Shown one piece after another: positions 1 through 7,894 of a DNA stretch of 64,000 nt. The notes beneath the pieces were generated by a model, which was given only the letters and a program-made list of their open reading frames with translations, was not told where the DNA came from and ran no database searches. The position numbers and the translations under genes are program-made. Source of the stretch: Pacificimonas sp963710205 (GTDB taxonomy: Bacteria; Pseudomonadota; Alphaproteobacteria; Sphingomonadales; Sphingomonadaceae); contig CAVPZG010000005.1 in assembly GCA_963710205.1 (NCBI GenBank), forward strand, positions 372,001 to 436,000. The letters run 5' to 3'. Within the stretch, counting starts at the first letter, position 1; each line of letters opens with the position of its first letter.

Positions 1-330
1 GAGCGTTTTCAAGTAAACGATCAGGTCGTCGATCTGACCGGGCGTGAACGTGAAGGCCGGCATGTCGTTATGGCCCGTGAACACGCCCTCCGCGAAAGCC
101 TCCTGAAGATATTCCGGCGGGTAATTCCGGAACAGGGTTGCGAAGGAGGGAGAGGCCGGGTTCCTGCTTGCCTCGCCAGGGAAACGCGCGTGGCAACCAC
201 TGCAATTCGCCTCCACCAACGCCTGACCGCGGTCATAGGCGGTGTTTTCGGCTGCGGCCTCGGCTGGGGGCTGCGGGGTGCTGCAGGCTGTCATCGCGAG
301 GATGGTCATCACGGCAAGAGATACGCGCAT
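1..330 (-). CDS. Cytochrome c lipoprotein (3' end outside window)
   Basis: Partial gene running off the left edge; 110 residues are visible. The start ATG is followed by a lipoprotein signal with lipobox LAMTAC (Cys16). A class I haem c site, CSGCH (C43, C46, H47), follows, and a likely axial Met lies in HNDMPAF near residue 92. This is the normal layout of a small monohaem cytochrome c anchored to the membrane, used as an electron carrier in the periplasm. The C-terminus is not in the window, so total length and any second domain are unknown. The DUF6491 lipoprotein lies upstream on the same strand, 97 bases away. Confidence 0.85.
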   Translation of the reverse strand, partial: MRVSLAVMTILAMTACSTPQPPAEAAAENTAYDRGQALVEANCSGCHARFPGEASRNPASPSFATLFRNYPPEYLQEAFAEGVFTGHNDMPAFTFTPGQIDDLIVYLKTL

Positions 331-427
331 ATATGTCTTCCTAAAAATCAAGGCGCCTGAAACCTGTATAAAGGCTTTTGCGCGGTTCGTATCGATCCCT
401 GTCGACCGCCAGTCGCCAGCGCACCGG

Positions 428-856
428 TCATTCCGGCGAGGTGTAGGGCGTGAACGCTCCGAGCGCGCAGCGCGGACCGGCGATGTCATTCAGGCCCCAG
501 TCGCGCGGCTCCACGGTGTCGAGGCGGCAGAGGCGGCCCCCGAAACGCCGGACGATCAGAATGTCGTTGGGCCTCATGCCCGGACATGCGGACTCGAGCC
601 GGTTGACCCAAAGGATACGGCCATCGCGGTAGGTCAGCGTGCGGTCGTCGACGATATTCAGGCTCTGGCCAGAGCCGAACGTCGAAATACAGTCCTGCGG
701 CTCGCCCGCCGTGCGGTCCGCAATATCGCGGGCAAAAGCGGTCTGCGCCTTGGTCGGCGTGTCGGACACTGCGGCGCCCATGCAGCCTGCCAGGAGGGCA
801 GTGAGGGAGAGACTGGCGGCGGCGGCGAGGTGGCGGAATGGGGAGCGCGACATCAT
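428..856 (-). CDS. DUF6491 family lipoprotein
   Basis: 142 aa from the chosen ATG at 856, which has AAAGGA just upstream; an in-frame ATG at 907 would add an unlikely N-terminus. A signal peptide ends in the lipobox LLAGC. The mature part shows the DUF6491 pattern: DCIS near the start, VDDRTL in the middle, WVNRLESACPG, then RLC and a C-terminal RCALG. Four cysteines are spaced as in the family. The family is common in sphingomonads and xanthomonads and has no established function; a periplasmic envelope role is inferred from the signal only. Confidence 0.75.
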   Translation of the reverse strand: MMSRSPFRHLAAAASLSLTALLAGCMGAAVSDTPTKAQTAFARDIADRTAGEPQDCISTFGSGQSLNIVDDRTLTYRDGRILWVNRLESACPGMRPNDILIVRRFGGRLCRLDTVEPRDWGLNDIAGPRCALGAFTPYTSPE

Positions 857-938
857 GACATCCTTTCGGGAACACACGGACAGCGGATTATCATGATGCG
901 CCGTCATCCGGCAACGCAGGATGAACGGACCGCCGCGC

Positions 939-1460
939 TCAGGGCACGTCGAACGACGGCTCCGCGGGCTCGGTCACGTCATAATCGCGCTCCCAGCCTT
1001 CGTTTTGAAGCACGAGACGCTGGATCGCAACGGCGTTGCCGTGGCCGTCGAGATCGTCGAGCGCGATGAATTCCGACGGCCAGCAGCGGTAGATGCGGTA
1101 GGCGATGGCGAGTTGTCCGGCCTCGTTGTAAAGTTCCAGGATCACGTCCTTGCGGAAGTCGGCGAGCGAGACTTCGCTGCCCAGGCCGCCGCCCAGATTG
1201 TGGACCTTGTTGGCCCACGTTTCGAATTCCATGTCGTGCGTGACGCCGCGTTCGAGCGTGATGGGTTCGAAGCGGGTGCGGCCGGGCGCGACGCGGGAGG
1301 CATTGACGTCGCCGCCCTCGCGGTGCGCGACGACGCGGGTGGTGCGCTTCAGGGCGCTGACCTTCGAGACGCCCGCGATGTAGCGCGCATCCCATTTGAT
1401 GCGGAACTTGAAGTCCTTGTACGGATCGAAACGGTGCGCGTTGACGGAAAATGGCGGCAT
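939..1460 (-). CDS. Orphan contractile-tail tube protein (T4 gp19-like)
   Basis: 173 aa from ATG 1460, with a strong GGAGAGGGA site upstream; the open frame extends further but that part is not protein-like. The sequence matches the phage tail tube family (Pfam Phage_T4_gp19 / TIGR02241): DPYKDFKFR near residue 12, VAHREGGD, GRTRFEPITLERGVTHD, then WANKV, YNEAGQL, CWPSEF and NEGWERDY near the C-terminus. These proteins stack into the inner tube of contractile phage tails and of extracellular contractile injection systems. No sheath, baseplate, spike or ATPase gene is in this window, so it is an orphan; a LysM fragment at 6580 is the only other candidate tail part nearby. Confidence 0.85.
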   Translation of the reverse strand: MPPFSVNAHRFDPYKDFKFRIKWDARYIAGVSKVSALKRTTRVVAHREGGDVNASRVAPGRTRFEPITLERGVTHDMEFETWANKVHNLGGGLGSEVSLADFRKDVILELYNEAGQLAIAYRIYRCWPSEFIALDDLDGHGNAVAIQRLVLQNEGWERDYDVTEPAEPSFDVP

Positions 1461-1521
1461 GATGTGGTCCCTCTCCAGTTTCTTTCCAGAGAGGAGTTCT
1501 AGCAGCCGGCGGGCGGGCGTG

Positions 1522-1539
1522 CCGTGATGACGGTCACGG
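1522..1539. promoter_or_regulatory. Inverted repeat resembling a CRP-family operator
   Basis: CCGTGA-N6-TCACGG is a perfect 6+6 inverted repeat in the 202-base region between the divergent tube gene and diguanylate cyclase gene. The GTGA-N6-TCAC core is the CRP half-site arrangement. One such 8-base match is expected by chance in about 64 kb, so this is only a candidate. Confidence 0.25.
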
Positions 1540-1662
1540 GGCGCCGCGCCGAGAGGTGCCGGGGGAGGCCCGGCCCGAGCCGCCTTGACAGGTTCTGTTA
1601 ACCATATCTTATGCCCGCTCTGCGAGGCTTGGCGGGAGCGGGGCCTGGGGAAACCAACAGGA

Positions 1663-2874
1663 ATGGCAGGTGCGGACATGACGACGACCGGCATGACGGC
1701 TGCCATTTCCAATGCCGACGTCGATCACAAGCTGCTGACCGACGGGCTCCAGCAGCGCATCGCCGGACAGCTGGGCTTGCTGATCCCGCTTGGGCTGATC
1801 GCCTGGGTGGTTGCGGAATTGCCAAACCGCAACATGCTATGGCTGCTGCTCGGGCTGCAGCTTGCCGTGCAGCTGTTCATCACTGCAAGCTCGCAGTGGC
1901 TGCGGAGCGGTCTTGAGAGCCGGATGGCGGACTCCGGCGCACTGGCAGTCCGGACAATGACATGGATGCTGGCCGAGGGGGCGGCGGGCCTTGTCTGGGG
2001 CGCAGTGTTGCTGGCGGTTGCAGCCGATATGGGCAGTTCGGACGCCGCGCTGACCGTGTGGGTGACGATCCTGGTCACCATGACCGTTTCCCTGCTTCTG
2101 GCCGCGCCCATTTCGGGCATCGCCTTTCCGCTGCTGACGGGCTTCGCGATCGCCGTCTTGATCGGGCCGCTCCTCTTCCCGCTGGACGTGACGGACCATT
2201 CGACGGCAGCGCTGTGGTTCCTGATCCTGTCGCTTTATGTCGTCGTCCGCGCGGTCTACATGCGCGCCCGCGAAAGCTATCGGTCGCGCATCGAGGTCGA
2301 GCGGTTGTCGGAGCGACTGGAGCAGGAACTGGCGCGCACATCGCACCTGTCGCGGCATGACAGCCTGACCGGCCTTCTCAACCGTTCCGCCCTGCAGGCC
2401 GATATCGCCGCCTGGGATGTGCGCGGCATGGCGGTGATCCTTCTCGATATCGACCATTTCAAGGCCATCAACGACGGCCACGGCCATGTCTGCGGCGACG
2501 AAGTGCTGGCGGCGGTTGGCGGCTGCCTGGCCAGCATGGTGACCGCGCACGCGCCAGAGGCGCTGGCCTGCCGCTGGGGCGGGGAAGAATTCATCGTCGC
2601 CGTGCCGGGCGCCGACGAAATTGAGGGCGCGGCGCTGGCCGAAAGGCTGCGCGCCGAACTGGCCAAAACGCGCAAGCCGGACTGGCCGGAAAAGCTGTCC
2701 CTGACCGGCTCGCTGGGGGTCGCGAGTGGTGCGGCGGTCGCATTTTACGAGATTTTCCAGCAGGCCGACAATGCGATGTACGCGGCGAAGGCGGCGGGGC
2801 GAAACCGGGTGGTTTGTGCGGGCGGGAAGGACGACGGCGGCGGGAGCGCGCGGGACGCGGCGTACGCGGCCTGA
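1663..2874 (+). CDS. Membrane-anchored GGDEF diguanylate cyclase
   Basis: About 403 aa from ATG 1663; ATG 1678 is an equally possible start, and neither has a clear ribosome site. About six hydrophobic segments fill residues 30-195, followed by a short helix rich in Glu/Arg and then a GGDEF domain (about 225-380). The domain has DSLTGLLNR, the metal-binding DIDHFKAIND and the active-site RWGGEEF, so it should make c-di-GMP. The RxxD inhibitory site normally found five residues before GGEEF is absent (the sequence there is PEALACRW), so product inhibition may be lost. A truncated relative of its catalytic half lies at 3805-4241. Confidence 0.88.
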   Translation: MAGADMTTTGMTAAISNADVDHKLLTDGLQQRIAGQLGLLIPLGLIAWVVAELPNRNMLWLLLGLQLAVQLFITASSQWLRSGLESRMADSGALAVRTMTWMLAEGAAGLVWGAVLLAVAADMGSSDAALTVWVTILVTMTVSLLLAAPISGIAFPLLTGFAIAVLIGPLLFPLDVTDHSTAALWFLILSLYVVVRAVYMRARESYRSRIEVERLSERLEQELARTSHLSRHDSLTGLLNRSALQADIAAWDVRGMAVILLDIDHFKAINDGHGHVCGDEVLAAVGGCLASMVTAHAPEALACRWGGEEFIVAVPGADEIEGAALAERLRAELAKTRKPDWPEKLSLTGSLGVASGAAVAFYEIFQQADNAMYAAKAAGRNRVVCAGGKDDGGGSARDAAYAA

Positions 2875-2938
2875 CGCGCGGCACTGAACGGGACCCCCGT
2901 GCGTTCATGGCGCACAATCCCAAACAGGAGACGTTTCC

Positions 2939-3359
2939 ATGACCGACCGTTCGCTTGCCCAGCTGGCCGACAAAATGAAATCCATCGACATTGCCATGCT
3001 GGTGACGAAAACGGCGAAGGGCGGGAAAGATCGCCGCGCGGCCCATGTCGAACAACAAGGATGTGAGCGCGAAGGACGGCACCACCTACCATTTCGCCAC
3101 GGACGATGGCCGCATCGACGACGACCTGAAGGCGGACGCGGAGTGCGGCCTGACCTATGCCAAAGGCGATTTTTACGCCGCCGTGCAGGCCAGCGCGAAA
3201 CTGATCCGCGACCGCGCCGAACAGGAAAAGCACTGGGTGCCCGACCTGAAGGCGTGGTTCGAGAACGGCCTCGACACGGACGGCCTGATCCTGATCGAAG
3301 TGAAACCGTCGCGCATCGACTGGTGGGACGGACGCGAGGAAGGTGAGATCACGCTTTAA
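2939..3359 (+). CDS. Pyridoxamine 5'-phosphate oxidase-like general stress protein (frameshifted as sequenced)
   Basis: An upstream frame begins MTDRSLAQLADKMKSID and a downstream frame carries GTTYHFATDDGRIDDD, then LIRDRAEQEKHW, PDLKAWFENG and SRIDWWDG, typical of the FMN-binding 'general stress protein 26' family (Pyrid_ox_like). The two parts join if one A is dropped from the AAA at 3026-3028, giving GKIAARPMSNN across the junction and a protein of about 139 aa. The total span is 3n+1 bases, which fits a one-base insertion. An AGGAGA site precedes the start. The family binds flavin; its substrate is unknown. A later ATG at 3045 could give a 104-aa product, but it would lack the first strands of the fold. 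Confidence 0.78.
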
Positions 3360-3373
3360 CGATCGGGGAAAGG

Positions 3374-3402
3374 GGGCCGGCCGCCCTTACTGGCGGCGGC
3401 CC
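3374..3402 (+). terminator. GC-rich hairpin after stress protein gene
   Basis: GGGCCG / CCGCC pairs with GGCGG / CGGCCC around the loop CTTACT (11 pairs with one bulged G), followed by TGCTTT. It sits 15 bases after the stress-protein stop and overlaps the last codons of the convergent HPF-like gene, so it may serve both. Confidence 0.5.
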
Positions 3403-3716
3403 TGCTTTCCGAAATGGCGGTCCAGCAGCGTCACCATCTTCGCGCCCGCGTCACGAGCCGCCTTGTCGACGTCATCGGCATTCGCCGTGACGGAAACGGG
3501 ATCGCCGCCGCTCGGCCGCGCCTCGATGGTGCAGCTCTTGTCATCGCCGCCGCCCTTTTTGGCGTTCTCGTCGCGGATATGAACCTCCAGCCGGGTCAGC
3601 CGGTCCTCGAAACGCTGGAGCTTCGCGCGCAACTGCGCCTCGATCCGCTCCGCGACATTCTCGGTGCCCATGACGCTGCTGTCGGTATTGAACTGGAAAT
3701 CCATGTTTTCTGCCAT
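3387..3716 (-). CDS. HPF/RaiA-like ribosome-associated protein
   Basis: 109 aa. The sequence resembles the ribosomal S30AE / sigma-54 modulation fold: IEAQLRAKLQRFEDRLTRLEVHI followed by a DDKSCTIEARPSG strand and a C-terminal helix. It is short, with only the N-terminal domain, so it is like the short hibernation factors rather than long HPF with the dimerisation tail. In the family these bind the 30S decoding centre and inactivate ribosomes in stationary phase. It is convergent with the stress-protein gene, which fits a stress theme. The assignment is from pattern only. Confidence 0.7.
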   Translation of the reverse strand: MAENMDFQFNTDSSVMGTENVAERIEAQLRAKLQRFEDRLTRLEVHIRDENAKKGGGDDKSCTIEARPSGGDPVSVTANADDVDKAARDAGAKMVTLLDRHFGKQGRRQ

Positions 3717-3804
3717 TTCGTTGGGTGTGTGGGTTTGTTCGAACTGAACCGCTGCGCAGCGTCATCAGTTCCGCCGTCAAACGGAAACCCGGCGGGGATT
3801 GTTG

Positions 3805-4241
3805 TGGAGATCGCCAATAGCCCCGCGATCAAAGACAGCCACGGCCATGGCTGCGGCGACGAGGTGGCGGCGGCGGTGGGCGCTTGCCTGTCGGACATGC
3901 TGGCCGCGCACGCGCCCGGCGCGCTCGCCTGCCGCTGGGGCGGGGAAGAGTTCATCGTCGCCATTCCCGGTGCGGGTGACGCGGGTGCGGGAGATACAGG
4001 CGCCACGGCGCTGACTGAGCGGCTGCGCGCCGGACTGGCCGAGACAAGTCAGCCGCACTGGCCGGAGACGCTGTCACTGACAGGCTTGCTGGGCATCGCC
4101 AGCGGCGCGGCGGTCGCATTCTACGAGATTTTCCAGCAGGCGGATGGCGCGATGTACTCGGCAAAGGCGGCGGGGCGGAACCGGGTGGTATGTGCCAGGG
4201 AGGATTGTGAGCGGAGCGGTGACGTGGTTCGCGCGGCTTAA
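3805..4241 (+). pseudogene. Truncated GGDEF domain, relative of the cyclase at 1663
   Basis: The translated segment from AIKDSHGHGCGDE through RWGGEEFIVAIPGA to YSAKAAGRNRVVCA aligns along its whole length with the C-terminal half of the diguanylate cyclase upstream, including FYEIFQQAD. It lacks the membrane part, DSLTGLLNR and the first metal-binding Asp (DIDHF is replaced by IANSP). The frame is open upstream, but there it runs antisense to the HPF-like gene and has no credible start. It also carries a small insertion after the GGEEF strand (repeats of GAGD). Best read as a diverged partial duplicate with no cyclase activity. Confidence 0.75.
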
Positions 4242-4392
4242 GTGGGGTAATTATTATGATGTCCCCGAATTATACTCCATCTCGACATGCTCCTGACTTG
4301 ACCGGAGCCAGATCAGTAGACGCGGATTTTCCTATTTTTCAAGTGATTTGCGGAGGGCAGTCGTCGATGGGTCTGAACGAGCCCTTGTCGTC

Positions 4393-4669
4393 TTACCGTT
4401 CTGGAAACGGAGGGACGGACCGCGCTTCCCCCGGTTTCATGTCGCCGATATGGTCACGGACGACCTTATATCGCGGGTGATCGGGAGCGTAGACGACGCG
4501 GGCGTCGCCGATGGTGCCGCCCGGCCCTTCCGCGCGCAGGTCGAGGATCAGGCTGCCGTCTTCCGCCATAGTCGCAACGCCGATGGAGGCGGGCGTTGTG
4601 GACGCTCATTTCAGCACTCTCCCCCGGGGGCTGCGCCGCCGCACAGCTATTCAGCGCCAAAATCAACAT
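4393..4669 (-). CDS. Small lipoprotein (frameshifted as sequenced)
   Basis: One frame starts MLILALNSCAAAQPPGES, a short lipoprotein signal with a lipobox-like LNSC. A second frame gives IGVATMAEDGSLILDLRAEG, then GDARVVYAPDHPRY, HIGDMKPGEA and the ending VPPFPER. Dropping one C near 4600 (GTCCAC to GTCAC on this strand) fuses them into one protein of about 91 aa; the span is 3n+1. The start overlaps the end of the metallopeptidase gene by 23 bases, so the two were probably cotranslated. The mature part resembles a small conserved sphingomonad protein of unknown function. Confidence 0.55.
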
Positions 4670-5405
4670 TGCGCCAGAAATCGTCAAGCGCCGGCGTCGA
4701 AAGGCTGGTATCTCCGCTGTAATGGCGCGCGGCGCTTTCGGCATAAGTTTCACTTTCGGACCCTTCCTCATAGGGCGGCAGGGCGGCGCTGTCCGCCGTG
4801 CGCGCGATCTGGAACGGCGCGCCGCGCGAGCTTGCCTCAACCGGAGCGTGAGCATCGACGGCATGGAAGACCTCGTGAATGACGAGATTGACGGAACCAT
4901 GCCCCTCGCCAAAGGCCGGAACACGTGCGCCCTCCGGCGTGCCATGGCCGATGGTGGAGACCACGACTTCATTCGTCGGGGGGTGGTAAATTCCCGGCAC
5001 GTCGTCGAATGTGAAGCCCGGCGGCCAGCCTGAAGGTGCCTGACCGGACAATTCCGGCAGATAGTCGGTCACAGCACCACGCGCCGCCCGCACGCGAACA
5101 CCGTTGTCGGCAAGCAGATGGAGTACGTCGAGGGGAAGACGCGCAAGCTCCGCAACGACGAGATCCACATCCTCCTGAGTGCCGCTGCCCCCGGGCAAGG
5201 TAATGCTGCGCGCGAGATCGACGCGCTGCTGTTCAGGGCTGGGCTGGCGGATGAAATGCGTCGCCTGCGTCCCCTGCTGGCGCATTTCCGTCATGCCCTG
5301 GTCGAAGGTCATGCCGGATGCATGCCCGGCGAGGGCACGCGAAAAGGGCGCGGTATCCTCCGCCGCGCGGCTGAAAACCTGATGTCCCGAAGCGCCAATC
5401 TGCAT
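4647..5405 (-). CDS. HExxH metallopeptidase, anthrax lethal-factor-like catalytic region
   Basis: 252 aa from ATG 5405, preceded by GGGGAAC; longer in-frame starts give Arg-rich non-protein sequence. No signal peptide. The C-terminal half holds HEVFHAVDAH, a gluzincin HExxH zinc site, and about 50 residues later TYAESAARHY, which would supply the third ligand Glu as in the lethal factor (ATLF) family; the ending DDFWRNVDF also fits that layout. The N-terminal half is unrecognised. The HExxH zinc site is directly visible; the ATLF link is inference from motif spacing. A frameshifted small lipoprotein gene overlaps its 3' end. Confidence 0.65.
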   Translation of the reverse strand: MQIGASGHQVFSRAAEDTAPFSRALAGHASGMTFDQGMTEMRQQGTQATHFIRQPSPEQQRVDLARSITLPGGSGTQEDVDLVVAELARLPLDVLHLLADNGVRVRAARGAVTDYLPELSGQAPSGWPPGFTFDDVPGIYHPPTNEVVVSTIGHGTPEGARVPAFGEGHGSVNLVIHEVFHAVDAHAPVEASSRGAPFQIARTADSAALPPYEEGSESETYAESAARHYSGDTSLSTPALDDFWRNVDFGAE

Positions 5406-5540
5406 GAAGCTGTTCCCCGTGATGACGATACGGTGGGGAATGTAGCAGCGGGTGCAGGGGAGGCCATGCGGGAGTTCCCTGACGACCGGGTGCGTCGCCC
5501 GCCCTTGCGCAAGGCAGGCAGAAGGGGCACCATTCGAAGA

Positions 5541-5879
5541 ATGACCGAGCCTGCCGCGCGATATACGACCTTCGCCGCCTTCTGGCCCCACTATCTGCGC
5601 GAACATTCGCGGCCCGGCACGCGCGCACTGCATTATGTGGGAACGACGCTGGTGGTGGCGGTCGCGATCTTCGCGCTGGCGACGGGGCGCTGGTGGTGGC
5701 TGCTCGCCATGCCCGTGGCGGGCTACGCCTTTGCCTGGGCGGCGCATGTTGCCGTCGAAAAGAACCGGCCGGCGACGTTCACCTATCCGCTGTGGAGCCT
5801 GGCGGCGGATTTCCGCATGTGGTGGTTCTGGCTGACCGGGCGGCTGCGGCGGGAGTTGCGGGCGGCGGGGGTGGGGTGA
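5541..5879 (+). CDS. Mpo1-like DUF962 membrane protein
   Basis: 112 aa. It begins with FAAFWPHYLREHSRPGTRALHYVGT, the DUF962 signature with its conserved His residues, followed by two or three membrane segments (GTTLVVAVAIFAL, WWWLLAMPVAGYAFAW) and a C-terminal PLWSLAADFRMW. The yeast homologue Mpo1 is an Fe(II) dioxygenase of 2-hydroxy fatty acids; bacterial members are mostly uncharacterised, so the activity is inferred. It is divergent from the metallopeptidase gene and stands alone. The start is ATG 5541. Confidence 0.82.
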   Translation: MTEPAARYTTFAAFWPHYLREHSRPGTRALHYVGTTLVVAVAIFALATGRWWWLLAMPVAGYAFAWAAHVAVEKNRPATFTYPLWSLAADFRMWWFWLTGRLRRELRAAGVG

Positions 5880-5921
5880 GGGGGGGAATCAAGTATGTTA
5901 TTCCGCGAATTCCCCGATTTC

Positions 5922-6506
5922 TTACAAACTCGAATTTCCGTCTTTCGTGGTGCGAGCGTGATACGTGTCTCGAATATGCTTAAGCTTTCTTAACTTATCG
6001 GGTTCATGCCCTAGCCGCGTCTCGAAAGCCTTGAACCAGGTTTCCATTATGGAGGCCGCATCGTGCCGCTTTTTGGGGTCCTCCAAATAACCTAGGCTGA
6101 TAAGCAAGTCGTTTGGGTATCCCTCAGTCCAACCAGACATATCCGGCACCCGCCCGCGATAGGATGCGGTCACCATATCGTCGGGGACTGGCCAAGGTAC
6201 CCTCCGCGCGTATTCCATTTCGCCGATCGTGCCTGGCGTTTCGTAATCTTCCCGTTCGCCGATGCCATGACAGCCATAGATGCTTGGGTGAAAATCATAA
6301 GTTTTGTATTTGCCATCGGCCCAGCGGCTGCAAATGCAGGCTAAAAGATCGATAGTTTCCATATCAAAGTAATCTCGCTTTTGTATCGCTGTAACACGTG
6401 CGACCGCTAAATGTTCGTATGGATTGCCACGCTGATAAATGGCTAAAGCCGTACCTTTGTCGCAGTCCGGTTGATCAACAATCCAGTCGAGCACTGAAAC
6501 GCCCAT
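5922..6506 (-). CDS. DUF4274 domain protein, possibly N-terminally truncated
   Basis: 194 aa from ATG 6506. The N-terminus has LDWIVDQPDCDKGTALAIYQ, the core of DUF4274; the rest is acidic/aromatic with no recognised domain. In-frame codons before the ATG read SWNWD back to a stop, and a Trp/Asp-rich run like that usually precedes this motif in the family, so the real gene may have begun further upstream. Base use is clearly more AT-rich than the flanking genes, as in the next 2.5 kb, which suggests acquired DNA. Function unknown. Confidence 0.65.
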   Translation of the reverse strand: MGVSVLDWIVDQPDCDKGTALAIYQRGNPYEHLAVARVTAIQKRDYFDMETIDLLACICSRWADGKYKTYDFHPSIYGCHGIGEREDYETPGTIGEMEYARRVPWPVPDDMVTASYRGRVPDMSGWTEGYPNDLLISLGYLEDPKKRHDAASIMETWFKAFETRLGHEPDKLRKLKHIRDTYHARTTKDGNSSL

Positions 6507-6579
6507 GTCCCAGTTCCAGCTTAAGGCAGACTTATGCCGTGTCTAGCTATCCTGCTGGACGAGCCATTCTGCAAGCCTA

Positions 6580-6846
6580 GGCTCCTGCACGCTCGAGGCC
6601 CAGTCGCCGCCGGTCGAGCTGAAGGATGAAAGCGTGTTCGAGGAATATGTGATCCGTCGCGGCGACATCCTGAGCGAGATTGCCCTACGAGTGTACGGCA
6701 AGCCGTCATGGACAAAGTGCATCGCCGCGGCGAATGCGGATGAAATCAGCAATCCCGACCAGATTTTCGTCGGCCAAACCCTGAAGCCGCCCTCATCCTG
6801 CTGCTGCCGCGAGTTCGAGGATGGGCAGCAGGCGGCCCAGGATTAG
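6580..6846 (+). pseudogene. LysM-domain fragment
   Basis: The open stretch after a TAG at 6577 codes for a LysM domain: EEYVIRRGDILSEIALRVYG, then ISNPDQIFVGQTL. A GTG at 6634 could start a 70-aa product but would begin exactly at the domain edge. After the domain the frame ends in a Cys-rich, unconvincing tail (SSCCCREF). LysM binds peptidoglycan, and proteins of this type also occur as tail/baseplate parts of contractile injection systems. With no ribosome site and both ends ragged, it is best called a remnant. Confidence 0.55.
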
Positions 6847-7086
6847 CGCTTCGCGGCGCGCAGACGCTAGGTGAGCTCGGCGCGGCAATCGATTGCGGGG
6901 CTGCGGGACGAACTAGGCCCTGCATCACCGTTTCAGCGAGAACACCGAAATTGAATATTAGGTTGAACGGCACGAACTAATAGATTAGGGTATTAAATCT
7001 CCAGAGTTTGCCTTGAATACTGTGTCCGTTTACTAGCCGGTTGCTTTGCTTACATTTTTTAGTTTGCAAAGACGAGTTTTGGCGAT
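6847..7086. other. AT-rich gap, no gene seen
   Basis: 240 bases between the LysM remnant and the peptidoglycan hydrolase. It contains AT-rich runs (for example around 6977-7000 and a T6 at 7054) that could hold the promoter for the next gene, but no convincing -35/-10 pair, hairpin or reading frame was recognised. Confidence 0.4.
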
Positions 7087-7752
7087 ATGAGCAGCGGTAT
7101 CATACGAGCAATTCAGCATGAATTGTCGCGAAAAGGCTTTAATCCTGGCGCCATTGACAGTGTCTGGGGAAGGCGCACTGAAGCCGCCGTCATTGCTTTT
7201 CAACTTGCGAACGGCCTTGTGGCAGATGGGATTGTCGGTCCCATCACCTGGCTCGCTCTGTTCGGAGAACCTCTCGACGCCCCACCCTTCACCCATCCAG
7301 GTATTCCGTGGTTTCTTGAGGCGCGGCGGCAGTTCGGAACGAAAGAGATGCCCGGCGAGGCCAGCAATCTTAAGATTCTAAATTGGGCGAGTGACGCCGG
7401 GATACCTTATAAGAGCGATGATATTCCTTGGTGCGGGCTGTTTGTTGCGCACTGTGTTAGCGCTACCCTCCACAGCGAACCCTTGCCGAATAATCCGCTC
7501 GGCGCGCGCCAGTGGCTCAAATTTGGCGTTCCGTGCGAGCCCTCGCCGGGAGCCGTGCTCGTCTTTTGGCGCGTCTCGCGCGCAGGAGGAAAGGGCCACG
7601 TTGGGTTCTATGCAGGCGAAGACGAGAACGGCTACAATGTTTTGGGCGGCAACCAGCGAGATACTGGTTTCGTTAGCGCGCATTGCAAAGGACCGACTTC
7701 TCGGGACGCGGTGGCCGACGACAGCGCCGTTTACCGGCCTGGGTCGGATTAG
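7087..7752 (+). CDS. Peptidoglycan hydrolase: PG-binding domain plus TIGR02594 amidase/endopeptidase
   Basis: 221 aa, no signal peptide. Residues 1-60 form a PG_binding_1 domain (IQHELSRKGFNPGAIDSVWG ... ADGIVGPITW). Residues 75-215 match the CHAP/NlpC-like TIGR02594 family: IPWCGLFVAHC with the catalytic Cys, GKGHVGFYAG with the catalytic His, and VLGGNQRD. This architecture is used by phage endolysins and by secreted antibacterial effectors. The missing signal peptide fits either. It is followed 142 bases later by a lipoprotein gene on the same strand, and the region is more AT-rich than its surroundings. Confidence 0.82.
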   Translation: MSSGIIRAIQHELSRKGFNPGAIDSVWGRRTEAAVIAFQLANGLVADGIVGPITWLALFGEPLDAPPFTHPGIPWFLEARRQFGTKEMPGEASNLKILNWASDAGIPYKSDDIPWCGLFVAHCVSATLHSEPLPNNPLGARQWLKFGVPCEPSPGAVLVFWRVSRAGGKGHVGFYAGEDENGYNVLGGNQRDTGFVSAHCKGPTSRDAVADDSAVYRPGSD

Positions 7753-7894
7753 GATCGCTGCCAGCGAACTTCTTTCCGTGAATGAAGCATAGATCAATTT
7801 ATGTGACGGCAAGATGTTAGTGAGTTACGTTTGAACAGTGGTAACTATGTTACTGCATGAGTAAAGAAAAAAACTTTTAGTGATGGGGGGCTTC

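Noticed and set aside
7087..7752. An intact prophage around the peptidoglycan hydrolase
   Set aside because: No holin, terminase, capsid, portal or integrase gene is present; the tube protein 6 kb away is on the other strand and of injection-system type.
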